From: Actinomycetes bacterium
Lineage (GTDB): Bacteria; Actinomycetota; Coriobacteriia; Anaerosomatales; JAGXFU01
NCBI GenBank assembly: GCA_024637115.1
Contig: JAGXFU010000013.1
Location: 1-64,000, forward strand
Direction: 5' to 3'
Length of the DNA: 64,000 nt
Each line of letters starts with the position of its first letter. Position 1 is the stretch's first letter. Made by a program: the position numbers and the translations under genes. A model generated the notes under the pieces. That model had not been told where the DNA came from, made no database searches, and worked only from the letters and a program-made list of their open reading frames with translations. Positions 44,746-55,242 of this stretch are shown piece by piece.

Positions 44746-46070
44746 TCGTCTACCTGTTCAACATGGAACGCATGGACCATATCCTCAAGCCGCTGCGCCA
44801 TGTCAGAAAGCTCCTGGGCAGACGAGGTGATCTCTTGCATGCACGCCGTCTGCTGCTCGGCAGCAGCAGCCGTTTCCTCGGCAGAGGCCGCGTTCTCCTC
44901 GACAACGGCAGCGATATCATGCATCGCCTCGTCAACACCCGAAGTCTGCCCCTTTTGCTGGGACATCGAGTGTGCGATCTGCTCCGCGAGCACAGCAGTT
45001 CTTGATACCGCCTCCGTAATCTGCCTAAGCGCTTCGCCGGTACGACCGATGACCTCGGCTCCTACATAGACCTCGCGAGTGCCGACCTCCATGTACTTGA
45101 CGGCCTTTGCCGTTTCTTCCTGAACCTCTTTGATCAGATCACCGATCTGCTCTGCAGCTTTGCCTGAACCCTCGGCCAGCTTGCGGACTTCATCTGCAAC
45201 CACTGAGAATCCACGACCGGACTCGCCTGCGCGTGCGGCTTCGATTGCGGCGTTGAGGGAGAGCAGGTTCGTTTGATCCGCGATCGACGTGATGACATCA
45301 ACGATGCTGCCAATCTCGTCACTGCGCCTACCAAGAACCTCGACGCTCTGCCCAAGCGTTTCGATAGCTGTCTGGATCTCCGCGATCTTGAGAATCGCCT
45401 CATCGGTAGCCTGCTCGCCCACCAGAGCAACTCGAGCCGCTTCTTCGCTGGTCCGAGCTGCCTCATCGGCCTGGACGGAAACGGCCTCGGTCGTGCTGTT
45501 GATCGACTCCATGGTGCCTGTGGTCTCTTCGATCTTGCGAGACTGCAGCTCGGCGCCGTGCGCGATCTGTTGAACGGAACTCGAGATTTCCATCGTGGAA
45601 GAGCTGATCTCCTGAGAAGACGCCGAGAGCTCGGCTGCTGCTGCCGAGACCGATTCAGCCGATCGCCGCACATTCCCGGCAATGTTGCCAAGGGAGCCAA
45701 TGAGGGCATTGCATTCCGCCGCAAGGAGCCCGATCTCATCCGTGCGCACGATATCGGCCCTGACCGTCAGGTCGCCCTGCCCGGCTTGTGTCATCACGGT
45801 GCCGAGGTCGCGCAACGGCCGAAGCACACGATCCTTGAACGCCATGCGCCACAGAATCGTGCCGATCGGCGAGAGCACCAGCATGACGACACCGCCCCAA
45901 AACATGACCGGCAGCATCGCTAAGAATGTCAGGTCGAGCATCGCGGCTGCGAGCCACGCAGAAACGAGCAGGCCGATCAGAACAGGGGGCCCGATCGTGG
46001 CCCACGTCCACAGCGTGAATGTCAGAGACAGACCGCGCCTGACCGTGCTATCACGATATTGCTGCGTCAT
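44742..46070 (-). CDS. Methyl-accepting chemotaxis protein of the che operon
   Basis: A 442-residue receptor with two N-terminal membrane helices separated by a very short loop, a HAMP domain ([26 protein letters not shown]) and a signalling hairpin with the tip [23 protein letters not shown]. It probably senses membrane or internal energy signals. It starts 58 nt after cheR and is coupled to cheW. Confidence 0.95.
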   Translation of the reverse strand: MTQQYRDSTVRRGLSLTFTLWTWATIGPPVLIGLLVSAWLAAAMLDLTFLAMLPVMFWGGVVMLVLSPIGTILWRMAFKDRVLRPLRDLGTVMTQAGQGDLTVRADIVRTDEIGLLAAECNALIGSLGNIAGNVRRSAESVSAAAAELSASSQEISSSTMEISSSVQQIAHGAELQSRKIEETTGTMESINSTTEAVSVQADEAARTSEEAARVALVGEQATDEAILKIAEIQTAIETLGQSVEVLGRRSDEIGSIVDVITSIADQTNLLSLNAAIEAARAGESGRGFSVVADEVRKLAEGSGKAAEQIGDLIKEVQEETAKAVKYMEVGTREVYVGAEVIGRTGEALRQITEAVSRTAVLAEQIAHSMSQQKGQTSGVDEAMHDIAAVVEENAASAEETAAAAEQQTACMQEITSSAQELSDMAQRLEDMVHAFHVEQVDE

Positions 46071-46127
46071 CGTGTGAGGCCCTCCTTATTGATGCGCGGG
46101 CGCCATCCCCAGCGAGCACGCGTTGTT

Positions 46128-46970
46128 CTATGTTCCCATGGGCTTGCGGTAGATCCGTTCTCGACTATTGACCAACTCGAAACGCGCGGATGCCTCTTTC
46201 CCCAGCTTCTCGCTACGCCCGAGAACAAGGTAGCCGCCCCGGCTCAGTGCAGACCAGAACTTGTCCAGTACGGCATCCTGCTGCTCGCGACTAAAGTAAA
46301 TGAACACGTTGCGGCAAAAGATGACGTCTACCACACTTATCGGCTTGTCAGAGAACAGATTCAAGGGGCGAAACTTCACGTACCTCTGGACTTCAGGCTT
46401 TATGTGAAAGACATCACCCTCTACTTCCAGATATTTTACCTGATGCTCGGAAGGGATGCTCCCAAGCTTCTCGATCTTGTATGTGGCGCCGCGTGCAACC
46501 GTCAGCGCGTTGGAGTCAAGGTCGGTTCCAAGCACCGACAGCAGGAAGTTGTTGCGATGCTCCCCCATCCCGGCGAGGAACGACATCGTGATGGAGTATG
46601 TCTCCTCGCCAGTGGCGCAGCCGGCGGACCACGCCCGGATCATCCGGTGACGGGTGCGCAGTTTCTCATCGATCATCGCCGGCACTATCTGGTTGCGGAA
46701 CAGATCGAACACGGCTGCATCGCGATAGAACTCCGTGACGTTGATCGTGAGAGTGTCCAGCAGCTTTGCATACTCCTCTGCATGCTCATCGAGATAGGTG
46801 CCGTACTGACGATAGGTGTGCAGATTCAACGCACGGAGACGCGCGGCGATGCGCCGCTCGAGATACTGGCGCCTGTATTGGCCAAGGTCAATGCCGCGGG
46901 AACCGTTGATCTGAGTGATCAACTTGTCGAGGTTTCCGCGATAGACCTTACTGGTCTCAGCCTGAGCCAC
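46128..46970 (-). CDS. cheR: Chemotaxis protein methyltransferase CheR
   Basis: A 280-residue SAM-dependent methyltransferase that methylates receptor glutamates. N-terminal helical domain (FRGL-like GIDLGQYRRQYLERRIAARLR), the SAM loop WSAGCATGEETYS, DLDSNAL, and NPP-like CRNVFIYFS. It is the first gene of the che operon, transcribed leftward, divergent from the L,D-transpeptidase gene. It has no TPR tail. Confidence 0.96.
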   Translation of the reverse strand: MAQAETSKVYRGNLDKLITQINGSRGIDLGQYRRQYLERRIAARLRALNLHTYRQYGTYLDEHAEEYAKLLDTLTINVTEFYRDAAVFDLFRNQIVPAMIDEKLRTRHRMIRAWSAGCATGEETYSITMSFLAGMGEHRNNFLLSVLGTDLDSNALTVARGATYKIEKLGSIPSEHQVKYLEVEGDVFHIKPEVQRYVKFRPLNLFSDKPISVVDVIFCRNVFIYFSREQQDAVLDKFWSALSRGGYLVLGRSEKLGKEASARFELVNSRERIYRKPMGT

Positions 46971-47054
46971 GCCGCCCCCCGTCGTGTGCTTTAGGTGATA
47001 TCGACTTCACATTGTAGAATACGCGAAAGACCACCGATGAAAGAAAAGGAATCT

Positions 47055-48092
47055 GTGAGCATCCGCACACGAGCATTCAGACTACTCGCGCTCCTTGCTG
47101 CATGCGCACTCCTTGCCCTCTCGGCCGGGTTCGCGTGGAGCGTGGTCGACGATTTCGTCTCCAGAGAGATCGTGCCCACGGGCGTGAGCGTCTCAGGTCA
47201 CGACCTGTCCGGCCTTACGCGTGAGCAGGCCCGTGAAGTCATCGCGAACACTGTTGTGGCGCCCTACTTCGAGCCCGTGCTCCTCTCCTTCAATGATCGG
47301 GAATTCGAGTTCGACCCTGAGTTGAGCCTGGCAATCGACGCAGACGCGATGCTCGAAACAGCATTCGGACCCAAAACAAGCACAACCGTGGCCGAGCGAA
47401 GCTACCGACGACTCACAGGCGAACCGGTACCTGTCGAGATTGCGCCGGAGCTCTCCGTTGAAGGCGCATCTCTTGAGTCCTGGATCGATGAGATCGCCGC
47501 GAAGGTTGACGCGCCGTCGGTTGACGCCACGGTCACTCTCATCAACGACGAAGTGGTCATTCAGAAGTCGGCTGTGGGCTACGAGACTGATCGCGAGGCA
47601 ACACTCGAAGCTCTCACCGCGGCACTGCTCGCGGGAACAAAGCAGGTCACATTGCCCGTCACGGAAATCGAGCCCTCGATGGCTGAGGATGAACTCGGTA
47701 CCTGGATTCGTGTAGACCTCTCTGAGCGCCACGCCTATCTGTACCACGGTGCCGAGATCTACAAGGACTACGGTATCGCCATCGGCACGCCAGGGCACAG
47801 CACGCCGCGAGGGGCGTACGAGATCACGCTCAAGCGCTACATGCCGACCTGGCGCAACCCCGGGAGCGCCTGGGCTGCTGACATGCCCGATTCTATTGGG
47901 CCAGGAGTGAGCAACCCCCTTGGCACGCGGGCGATCAACATCAGCGCATCCGGCATTCGATTCCACGGCACAACGCAGGACTGGTCGATCGGGCGCGCAG
48001 CGAGCCATGGCTGTATGCGGATGCACCGTTGGGATGTCGAGGATCTCTACGAAGAGGTCGAAGTCGGCAACAAGGTCTTCATCGTCAGCTAG
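47055..48092 (+). CDS. L,D-transpeptidase with peptidoglycan-binding domain
   Basis: A 345-residue exported protein: a signal anchor (LLALLAACALLALSAGFAW), a PG_binding_4 (PF12229) segment starting at PTGVSVSGHDLSGLTREQA, and a C-terminal YkuD domain with catalytic SHGCMRMH and the preceding HGT. It makes 3-3 or protein-to-wall crosslinks. The GTG 47055 is chosen because AAAAGGAATCT precedes it; ATG 47037 has no ribosome site. Confidence 0.93.
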   Translation: MSIRTRAFRLLALLAACALLALSAGFAWSVVDDFVSREIVPTGVSVSGHDLSGLTREQAREVIANTVVAPYFEPVLLSFNDREFEFDPELSLAIDADAMLETAFGPKTSTTVAERSYRRLTGEPVPVEIAPELSVEGASLESWIDEIAAKVDAPSVDATVTLINDEVVIQKSAVGYETDREATLEALTAALLAGTKQVTLPVTEIEPSMAEDELGTWIRVDLSERHAYLYHGAEIYKDYGIAIGTPGHSTPRGAYEITLKRYMPTWRNPGSAWAADMPDSIGPGVSNPLGTRAINISASGIRFHGTTQDWSIGRAASHGCMRMHRWDVEDLYEEVEVGNKVFIVS

Positions 48093-48146
48093 CCGGTTCG
48101 CGCAATCGAGAACCGAGCGGCCTGACACACGTTGCCGAGGAACCCG

Positions 48147-51100
48147 CTACTGCAGGAGCCACGCCCGATCGAGCCACAGCATATGTGCAGTGTCGCCGGG
48201 CGACTCATGGTAGGCGCGGATCCGTACCTGATCACCAGCGGATACGAACCTCGAATCGGCAAGTGGGTACGCCTCCTCGGTGTTGACCGCCGAGTATGGA
48301 AGCGGCGCGATTCGCACCCAGCTTGAGGCGTTGTAGTCCCAGGCCTCGATATAGAGACGATGACCAGAGTTCCCTGCGTACCGACCGTAGAGCTTGAAGG
48401 CCGTGGGCGTATAGGTGACACCCGTAAATGTAATCTCAAGATCGAGTCCGGGGGTGCCGCCCACCTCGTTCAGGGTCACGTACGTCCCGTCTTCCGATGC
48501 CAGGGACGTGACGTCGCCGGTGAGACCACTGCCAACCACTTCCGTTATGGAACTCGGTGCGGTTGTTGCCGTAAGGCGTGAATACACATTGACCGTGCTA
48601 CCGGAGTGGCATGGCGTATAGCATGCGCCGCCATTGGGAGCATCAACCCAGTCCAATCCCTCGCGCAAGAGATAGGCGTCTAAGCGACTACCGTGATTCT
48701 GATGACAGGTACCGCAGCTGAATCCCTTGTCGGCAACGTGAAGCTTGTGCAGACGTCCCTCACTGCCCGATGTTGTGAGCATCGTGGTGTCGTAGAAGTT
48801 GCTGTAGGTGGTGGAGTTCAGCACATCGTCGAGCGTGCCCGTGCGATAGACGTCTACCTTGTGGCATTGGTAGCAGATGTAGCCGGCTGCGTCAGGCCCA
48901 ACGCCATAGAACGGGAATCGCTGCAGAGGCGCATATGTGCTCGAGTGCGGCCCTTGAGGCTCAGTAGGATCGCCGTTTCCATGACAACTCGTGCAGTACA
49001 GCACCGTTGAATTCGAGTAGCCCGTCTCAAACGTGCCGCTAACCGCTGTCGAGGGTGTCGTGCTGGTCTCAATCGCGTGGAACGACGGGTTTCGTGTGTC
49101 CACGAGTGCCGCGATGTCGACACCGTAGTCGGTGATCACGCCGCCATCGTCATCCGACCACCAGCCCGAGTGACACTTAAAGCACATCTCATATTCGTAG
49201 GAAACACCACGTTTCTCGGTGTAGGAGATGACGCCGGCACCCGGCCCGTTGAGAACGCTCACTCCCCAACTGCCCTTGATCTCCCCGTAGCGAAGAGGTG
49301 CGCCCTGCGCCGGAACGGTGCTTGTCGCCTCGTGAACATTGTGGCAGTCAGAGCATTCGACGTGACGCGCCGTGAATGACGGGACCTCTGTTGAATTATG
49401 TGACTCGGTCGCAACGCTCACGGGATGACGACTCTCTCCCAGCGGGCCGATGTCCACCGGCAACAGGGCGGGCGGACCGCCGGCAAGTTCAACGCCTTCG
49501 GACCCAAGCAGCACCGGCAATACGTTCAGCGCAGTTCCCGCTCCATCTGCCGAGAATACCTGCACCGACGGTGCCGTAGGACTCGCACCAAGGTTCGCCC
49601 ATGTACCCGCATTGCCCACGACAAGTTCTGACTCGGTATCGGAGTCAACGTCACCGGCAGCGAGCGAGCCGGTCTGATAGTACAGACCGGTGTTGTAGCT
49701 CTGACGTGCACCGAGGCCGCTTCCTGCGGCGCGGGGAAACACGTTGATACCGCTGGCGCCCGTTGCATGCCTCAACGCGACAGCCGTCTCAGCACCCGCA
49801 CGGTTCGGCAAGACATCAGCGATCACCGTATCCCATGCACGAGCGCCGGCAGACACCGTCGCATCGTATGACGCCAACAGCGTGCCGGCACCTCCAAAGA
49901 TGGACAGCGTGCCCAGACTCTCTCCCGAATTCGCAACGGCAACCTCGTTGCCGGACGATCCGGCATCGGCATCACCGATGCTCGGGCCCCGAGGATCACG
50001 CCTCGTGGCATACGCACCCGTGGCGAGCGTGCCCGGGGTGGACACTGACTCGCTGAACACCCGAAGCGAGTCATCTCCCATACATGTGATAACCGCATCT
50101 GGATGAGGCCCGTTGCGTATGTCGCCCACCGCGAGGCCGGAAGCATCATCGCCGAGCGTTTGATTCGAGAACACCCTCGTCAACGCGCTGCCTGCCGAAG
50201 TGAACCGGTAGACATCGAGTCGGCTCGTGTAGGGGGCGATCTCAAGGCGCGAAACGACCATGATCTCGGGTCGACCGGTGTTGTCCACGATCAAGTCCCC
50301 GATTCCCACGAATGTGGGCGTCGCATCCACAGAGTACGTTGCCGAGGCAATGGTTTGCAGGGGCGTGCGCTCGAATACGACGATCTGCTTGGCGGAGTCA
50401 TCGGCAATCACGATGTCGCCGCTGTTGTCGGCGTTGATGTCACCGTATGCCGCATCCACGGCACTTCCCGGAAGATCATAGGCGCGCGGGCCAACCAGGG
50501 CACGAGGGACAGTGCCCGTGGTCTCCTGGGTCCAAACTGCCAGCCTGTCGAGAACGCCGCCGAGATTTTCAGCGTCCCACGCCACGGCAAGTTCAAGCTT
50601 GGTGCTTTCTGAGTCAGGAAACGCGAACTGCGCCATGTCGAGCGCATCCTGCGATTGAGCGTTATGGCAGCGGTCGCACAGCGAGCGACCCTCGGCCACT
50701 GCGAGCTTTGGAACCACCCCACCCGCGCCATCAGAGGTTCCCATGGAGTTGTGACAGTTCTGACACTCTCCGACCGTACGGGTGTCCTCGGCAGATGCCC
50801 ACTCACCTATCGCGACCACGCTGGCCTCAGAGGCGGCGTGGGCAGAGGTCTGATACGTGAGTCCAAGCGGGTACGTGGCGTAACTCGTGGCATGACAGGT
50901 GAAGCATAGCCACCGGTTGTTCGCGGGTACGGTAAGCGTGGTCGAAACCGCGGGGGGGAGAATCCGCTCCACGATCAGCGGCGGATTGTCTGACCCGTGG
51001 GCCGCATGACACACCGAACACACGATACCGGTGCCCGAAGCCGGGGCGGTGATCTCGGTTGAGTGAGCCGTCTGTCCCCAGACGGTGAGGCCATCCCAGG

Positions 51101-51650
51101 TGTCTTGAGGAGTGCCCGCATGGCATGTTGCGCAGTAGACGTCGCCCTCGAAGAACGCGTCGCCCACCGAAGTGGCAGAAAACGAGCGAAGAAGTGCCGC
51201 ATACGGGTCACCCGCCTCGTCGCGGGCAGTGCCATGACTGTCATGACACGAGCTGCAGTCCATTGGCTGTGGTCCGAACGAAGCGAAGTCAGGGGCAATC
51301 GTGTGAGACGACTCACTCGTGAACGATGTCTGAACCTCGAGAGTGGAGCCGAGGGAATCGACCCCATGACACACGAAACAAAGACCCGTATCACCCTCGC
51401 CTGAGAACTGTCCGAGGATGAGAGCGCTACGCACGTCTGTCGGATCTGTTACGGGAGCCCAGGTCGTGTCAGATGAGGCTGTATGCGTTCGGTGGCATAT
51501 CGCGCACGCGTCATCATCGGGCTCATTCGAGACATGAGGAGCGTCAACAGCGTATGCAAAGACACCCATCCACCAGAACGACGCCAGCGCTGCGCACAGC
51601 AGTACAACTCTGGTCGCCCAGGCTCTGGGAACGTCTCGGGCAAGACTCAC
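48147..51650 (-). CDS. Secreted 14-haem cytochrome split by a beta-propeller
   Basis: A 1167-residue protein read from GTG 51650, which has GAGG 6 nt upstream. A signal peptide ends near AYA. Eight CXXCH motifs lie between residues about 49 and 330, then an FG-GAP/VCBS-type propeller (about 390-740, with repeats like GDINADNSGDIVIAD and GDVDSDTESELVVGN), then six haem sites from about 766 to 1010 (five CXXCH and a final CYTPCH). The last 150 residues are a carbohydrate-binding-like beta sandwich. No sortase or membrane anchor is seen. Probably an outer-surface electron carrier with a binding module; substrate unknown. Confidence 0.93.
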   Translation of the reverse strand: MSLARDVPRAWATRVVLLCAALASFWWMGVFAYAVDAPHVSNEPDDDACAICHRTHTASSDTTWAPVTDPTDVRSALILGQFSGEGDTGLCFVCHGVDSLGSTLEVQTSFTSESSHTIAPDFASFGPQPMDCSSCHDSHGTARDEAGDPYAALLRSFSATSVGDAFFEGDVYCATCHAGTPQDTWDGLTVWGQTAHSTEITAPASGTGIVCSVCHAAHGSDNPPLIVERILPPAVSTTLTVPANNRWLCFTCHATSYATYPLGLTYQTSAHAASEASVVAIGEWASAEDTRTVGECQNCHNSMGTSDGAGGVVPKLAVAEGRSLCDRCHNAQSQDALDMAQFAFPDSESTKLELAVAWDAENLGGVLDRLAVWTQETTGTVPRALVGPRAYDLPGSAVDAAYGDINADNSGDIVIADDSAKQIVVFERTPLQTIASATYSVDATPTFVGIGDLIVDNTGRPEIMVVSRLEIAPYTSRLDVYRFTSAGSALTRVFSNQTLGDDASGLAVGDIRNGPHPDAVITCMGDDSLRVFSESVSTPGTLATGAYATRRDPRGPSIGDADAGSSGNEVAVANSGESLGTLSIFGGAGTLLASYDATVSAGARAWDTVIADVLPNRAGAETAVALRHATGASGINVFPRAAGSGLGARQSYNTGLYYQTGSLAAGDVDSDTESELVVGNAGTWANLGASPTAPSVQVFSADGAGTALNVLPVLLGSEGVELAGGPPALLPVDIGPLGESRHPVSVATESHNSTEVPSFTARHVECSDCHNVHEATSTVPAQGAPLRYGEIKGSWGVSVLNGPGAGVISYTEKRGVSYEYEMCFKCHSGWWSDDDGGVITDYGVDIAALVDTRNPSFHAIETSTTPSTAVSGTFETGYSNSTVLYCTSCHGNGDPTEPQGPHSSTYAPLQRFPFYGVGPDAAGYICYQCHKVDVYRTGTLDDVLNSTTYSNFYDTTMLTTSGSEGRLHKLHVADKGFSCGTCHQNHGSRLDAYLLREGLDWVDAPNGGACYTPCHSGSTVNVYSRLTATTAPSSITEVVGSGLTGDVTSLASEDGTYVTLNEVGGTPGLDLEITFTGVTYTPTAFKLYGRYAGNSGHRLYIEAWDYNASSWVRIAPLPYSAVNTEEAYPLADSRFVSAGDQVRIRAYHESPGDTAHMLWLDRAWLLQ

Positions 51651-51764
51651 GCAACACCTCACATCGTTACATAGCAGGACTCGAAGCACGCGGTCGCGAG
51701 AAACCGCATTCGAACCTCATATTATAGCGGCTCGAGTGAGTGCCGCAGTCTACGCCAGCAGCGA

Positions 51765-54341
51765 TCAGTCAAAGAGCGCCTGTGCCTGAAGACGAACCTT
51801 ATCCGTCACAACGGTTGCTCCGCCAATTACAGACACGAAGGACACGTGATCGTTCTGAGAAATCAGCGTGGAGGCCTCTGAAGCCAAGGTATCCTTGCTG
51901 GTCAGCATGAGCGGTCGCCATTTACCATCAGCGCCGCCAGCGAGAGCCCCACCGGCCAGCGCATCGGGATAGTCAGTTGCTGTCGCAAGAAAGACTCCAT
52001 CAATGCCACTTGGCGAGCCGAGCCCCTGCGAGAGACCCCAGTCGATGATGAGTTTGGCTGTTGCGTATCGATTCTCGCCGGGCATCCGTGTCACCACCGG
52101 TGAGCCGTACGAGGCATTCCGGTGGATTCCCGAGGATACCGTTTTGCTCACAACAGTAATGCCTCCGCAGACTATTACACGCCCCGGCTTGATGCTCGCC
52201 AGCGCCTGCGCTGTGTCACCCGGCAGGGACTCCGGCTCGGTAAGCAGAACCGGGGCGGCCATTGCAGCGGACAGACTGGACGCCGCAAGCGCGTCAGGGA
52301 AGTTGAGTCCCGTGGCGAGGAAGACCGTATCGATCGGATCGCCTTTCGCGATCTGAATACGTTTGACTTCGTTTGCCACATCTCTTGAAGTTGCGTACCT
52401 GTTCGAGCCCGCGATACGTCGCACGGTGAGCCCCGCGCCCTCAAGCTGGGCGACCACGCCTTCAGACACGACCGATGTGCCGCCAACCACATAGGCGTAG
52501 TTCGCGCGCAACTCATTCTTGACGTAGGCGAGCAATGTCGGCGTTGCGTCATTCTTGTTCACCAAAAGGAGCGGCCCGCCGGCAGCGCCAGCGAGAGAAC
52601 CGGCGGACAAGGCGTCCGGGAATCCGAAACCCGTGGCGATCACGACTGCCCTGCGTCCGTCCACATTGGAGCTCAGTATTCCGACCGGGTACAGCCGCCT
52701 CGCAGCGGCTATCGATGTCGCAATACGATTCGATCCCATGATGCGCGAGGGCTCAAGCGCGACAGCCACCGACGTGACCCCTGTCGCAATCGTTTGATCA
52801 GGAAGAAAGGTGCCGGTTGCTGACAAGGTGAGGTTCTTTGATTTCGTCACCTTGGGGCTTGCGAGAAGAACCGTAGAAGCAAGGGGCTCCAGCGTTCCGG
52901 CGTTGTAGACGCTGCCATCGAGCGTGACCTTGACGTTTGTCAGCCGCGCATCGTTGCTCGTATTGCTCACGGTGATGCTGAAGTCTGCATGCTTCGAGGA
53001 GTTTGCGTTTCGCGTGGCAGGCGCAGCCGAGACCGAGATCGCGGGATGAAGAACGGTGATGTACTGGGTAGCGGTGTTCTCAAGAGCACCTCCGTCGGCC
53101 GTCACGGTCACACTGTAGAGCTTGGAGGTGGTTATCGGCTCGGTCCGCAGAACATCAGTCGACTCCATCGATGCGAGCGAGATCGGAGCCCCCCACGGGT
53201 CGCCCCAATAATCGGCAAGGACAATGTCGGTGAGATCGCTCACACCGGTATTGGTGACCGTATATGTGAATGTCACCGGGTCGCCACTCTTGATCTCCTC
53301 GGCTTCGACGTCGACGGACACATCAACACCCGGTGCCGAAAATCGACCAGGGATGCTCTCAGCACGACCGTAACTCGTGGTGCTTCCAATGGCGAACGGC
53401 TCAACCAGGTAGTCATAGGAGATGCCCTGCGTGGCACTCTCATCGAGAAGCGTCACGGAAGGCGATGCGTCGGACAAGGGGGATGCGGCAAGCTCGGTCC
53501 ACAGGACTGTCGGGAGGGCGGATTGGGGCCTGCGCCAGATGCGGTACTCGATATCGCGCTCCTCGGTCGCCGTGGATCCGGTTGCTTTGTAGGGACGATC
53601 CCAGCTCAATTCGACGCCCGTTGCAGCCGCCGCGCTCGACAGCGAGCGTACGGGTCCGAAGTTATAGCCCTCGACCTTAAGGTCGTCCAGGATGACACCC
53701 ATGCCTGTCTTCACCGGCACATAGATCGGAGTTCCGTCTTCGTAGTAGGATGCCGGAGCCTCAGCTCTGTCGGTAAACCGCCATCTCAACCCCCCGGCCT
53801 TGCGTGAGAGGTTGATCGTGTTGTCGGTATCGGTCAGGGAATACTCTCGTGTCACCCCGGTGCTGGTGAGACCCTCGATAATCCGGTAGTCGACGATCAT
53901 CCCGGATACGCTTCCCTCAAACCAATGGAAGACAAATGCCGGCGAATCCGCATCACCACGAGAAGGGTACTTGTACCAGAAGCTGGCTGTGGACTCGTAG
54001 TATTCGGCCAGTTCCGGCAGCACGATATCGTACCTGCCAGACGTGCGAGTCGGGTACTTGGGCCACGTGTTGTAGTCTCCGGTCTGCCCGCACCACAGTC
54101 CATAGGTTGAGCTAACTCCGACCGCTGCCCGTCGACCCCACCAGTTCGTAGGGTTGGGCTGAATGGATGGAACGGGGTACTGCGCCGCACCGGTCGCATC
54201 CCCCGCGATGTCGAAGGTTCTTATGGCAATCGAAGTCGGTCCGGTGGGCGGCTGAATCGCCACGGCAGACGCAGCAAAGAGCAGTGAGACAGTGACAGCC
54301 GCCGTCACGCTCAGAACCCCGATCTGGGTACGCCTTTTCAT
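51765..54341 (-). CDS. Cell-surface protein with CWB2 repeats
   Basis: An 858-residue exported protein: signal peptide (MKRRTQIGVLSVTAAVTVSL..), an N-terminal lectin-like beta region (about 40-230), an Fn3-like domain (RPQSALPTVLWTELAA), two DUF11/CARDB-like beta domains (DPVTFTYTVTNTGVSDLTDIVL), and three C-terminal cell-wall-binding type 2 repeats (PF04122; GSNRIATSIAAARRLYP, GSNRYATSRDVANEV, GENRYATAKLIIDW). CWB2 repeats attach to wall polymers. It lies between two cytochrome genes; whether it scaffolds them is unknown. Confidence 0.92.
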   Translation of the reverse strand: MKRRTQIGVLSVTAAVTVSLLFAASAVAIQPPTGPTSIAIRTFDIAGDATGAAQYPVPSIQPNPTNWWGRRAAVGVSSTYGLWCGQTGDYNTWPKYPTRTSGRYDIVLPELAEYYESTASFWYKYPSRGDADSPAFVFHWFEGSVSGMIVDYRIIEGLTSTGVTREYSLTDTDNTINLSRKAGGLRWRFTDRAEAPASYYEDGTPIYVPVKTGMGVILDDLKVEGYNFGPVRSLSSAAAATGVELSWDRPYKATGSTATEERDIEYRIWRRPQSALPTVLWTELAASPLSDASPSVTLLDESATQGISYDYLVEPFAIGSTTSYGRAESIPGRFSAPGVDVSVDVEAEEIKSGDPVTFTYTVTNTGVSDLTDIVLADYWGDPWGAPISLASMESTDVLRTEPITTSKLYSVTVTADGGALENTATQYITVLHPAISVSAAPATRNANSSKHADFSITVSNTSNDARLTNVKVTLDGSVYNAGTLEPLASTVLLASPKVTKSKNLTLSATGTFLPDQTIATGVTSVAVALEPSRIMGSNRIATSIAAARRLYPVGILSSNVDGRRAVVIATGFGFPDALSAGSLAGAAGGPLLLVNKNDATPTLLAYVKNELRANYAYVVGGTSVVSEGVVAQLEGAGLTVRRIAGSNRYATSRDVANEVKRIQIAKGDPIDTVFLATGLNFPDALAASSLSAAMAAPVLLTEPESLPGDTAQALASIKPGRVIVCGGITVVSKTVSSGIHRNASYGSPVVTRMPGENRYATAKLIIDWGLSQGLGSPSGIDGVFLATATDYPDALAGGALAGGADGKWRPLMLTSKDTLASEASTLISQNDHVSFVSVIGGATVVTDKVRLQAQALFD

Positions 54342-54388
54342 TGCTCAAACCTCCAGAGAAACGCTCGTACATGTAGGCGTCAATGCGC

Positions 54389-55207
54389 TTAGGGCAACTC
54401 ATCCGGAAATGCGCTGGCAGCATTGATCGCGAGTTCCTCAAGCATGACTGGTGCCCCGTTTGCGGATGTCATGATTATCTCGAATACATATCTGCCACGT
54501 GCATAAGCGCACGTAGCAAACGCTGAGCCGTTGGTTCCAAAGTACGCTGGAACTCCATCGACAGTAACGGTCTTGCCTCTGTCTCCATAGGCGTTCTTTG
54601 AGGTGTTCTCAATGAAATCGCGAGCATCCTCAACTGACCCCCTGTCGTGAACTGAGACAATTATGCGAGAGGCCAGGTCTTCGATCTCGAACGTAGGATC
54701 CCCTGAGGCGTCTGCGTCTCTCTGCGTGCTGAAAACCGGGTCCATACGCCACTTCTCCACGGCATCAGGCATCAAGACGCTAAGATCATCCACAGGTTCG
54801 GTGAATCCCTCGTTGGGATCATCCACCGGAGGGGCTGGATCCTTGGCTGGGGTTGAGTTATCGGGAGCCCCCGAGTCCGTTGGAGCTACGGGGTCTTCCT
54901 GCTCCATCTTGAGACGCGTCAGAAGATCGCTCGCTTCGGAATTCTCGGGGTTTGCAATGAGGGCGTTCTCAAGAAGCTCGATGGCGCCCTGAGTGTCCCC
55001 GGCCGCCTCAGCTCGTTCAGCCTCAGTGAGAAGATCGAGACTCGCAATGTGTGCATCTGAGAGAGTGTCGTTCGCCGGATCGGTCGATGAAGGACCCAAC
55101 GCAGAGACACCCAATATCACTGCGGTGGCCAACACAACGGTAATGACCGCGCCGAGCACCGCGCCCTTCTTGCCCCTAAGAGGCTGCAACCTATCAGACA
55201 ACTTCAC
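54389..55207 (-). CDS. Membrane-anchored TPR-like protein of unknown function
   Basis: A 272-residue protein with one N-terminal membrane helix (GAVLGAVITVVLATAVILGVSAL), a pair of TPR-like helices (LTEAERAEAAGDTQGAIELLENALIANPENSEA), an acidic Pro-rich linker and a C-terminal beta region (DGVPAYFGTNGSAFATCAYARGRY). No family is recognised for the last domain. It follows the next gene by 35 nt and may work with it and the surface protein. Confidence 0.75.
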   Translation of the reverse strand: MKLSDRLQPLRGKKGAVLGAVITVVLATAVILGVSALGPSSTDPANDTLSDAHIASLDLLTEAERAEAAGDTQGAIELLENALIANPENSEASDLLTRLKMEQEDPVAPTDSGAPDNSTPAKDPAPPVDDPNEGFTEPVDDLSVLMPDAVEKWRMDPVFSTQRDADASGDPTFEIEDLASRIIVSVHDRGSVEDARDFIENTSKNAYGDRGKTVTVDGVPAYFGTNGSAFATCAYARGRYVFEIIMTSANGAPVMLEELAINAASAFPDELP

Positions 55208-55242
55208 GGAGCTACCTCATCTCGTACCGTAAACGAACTCTG

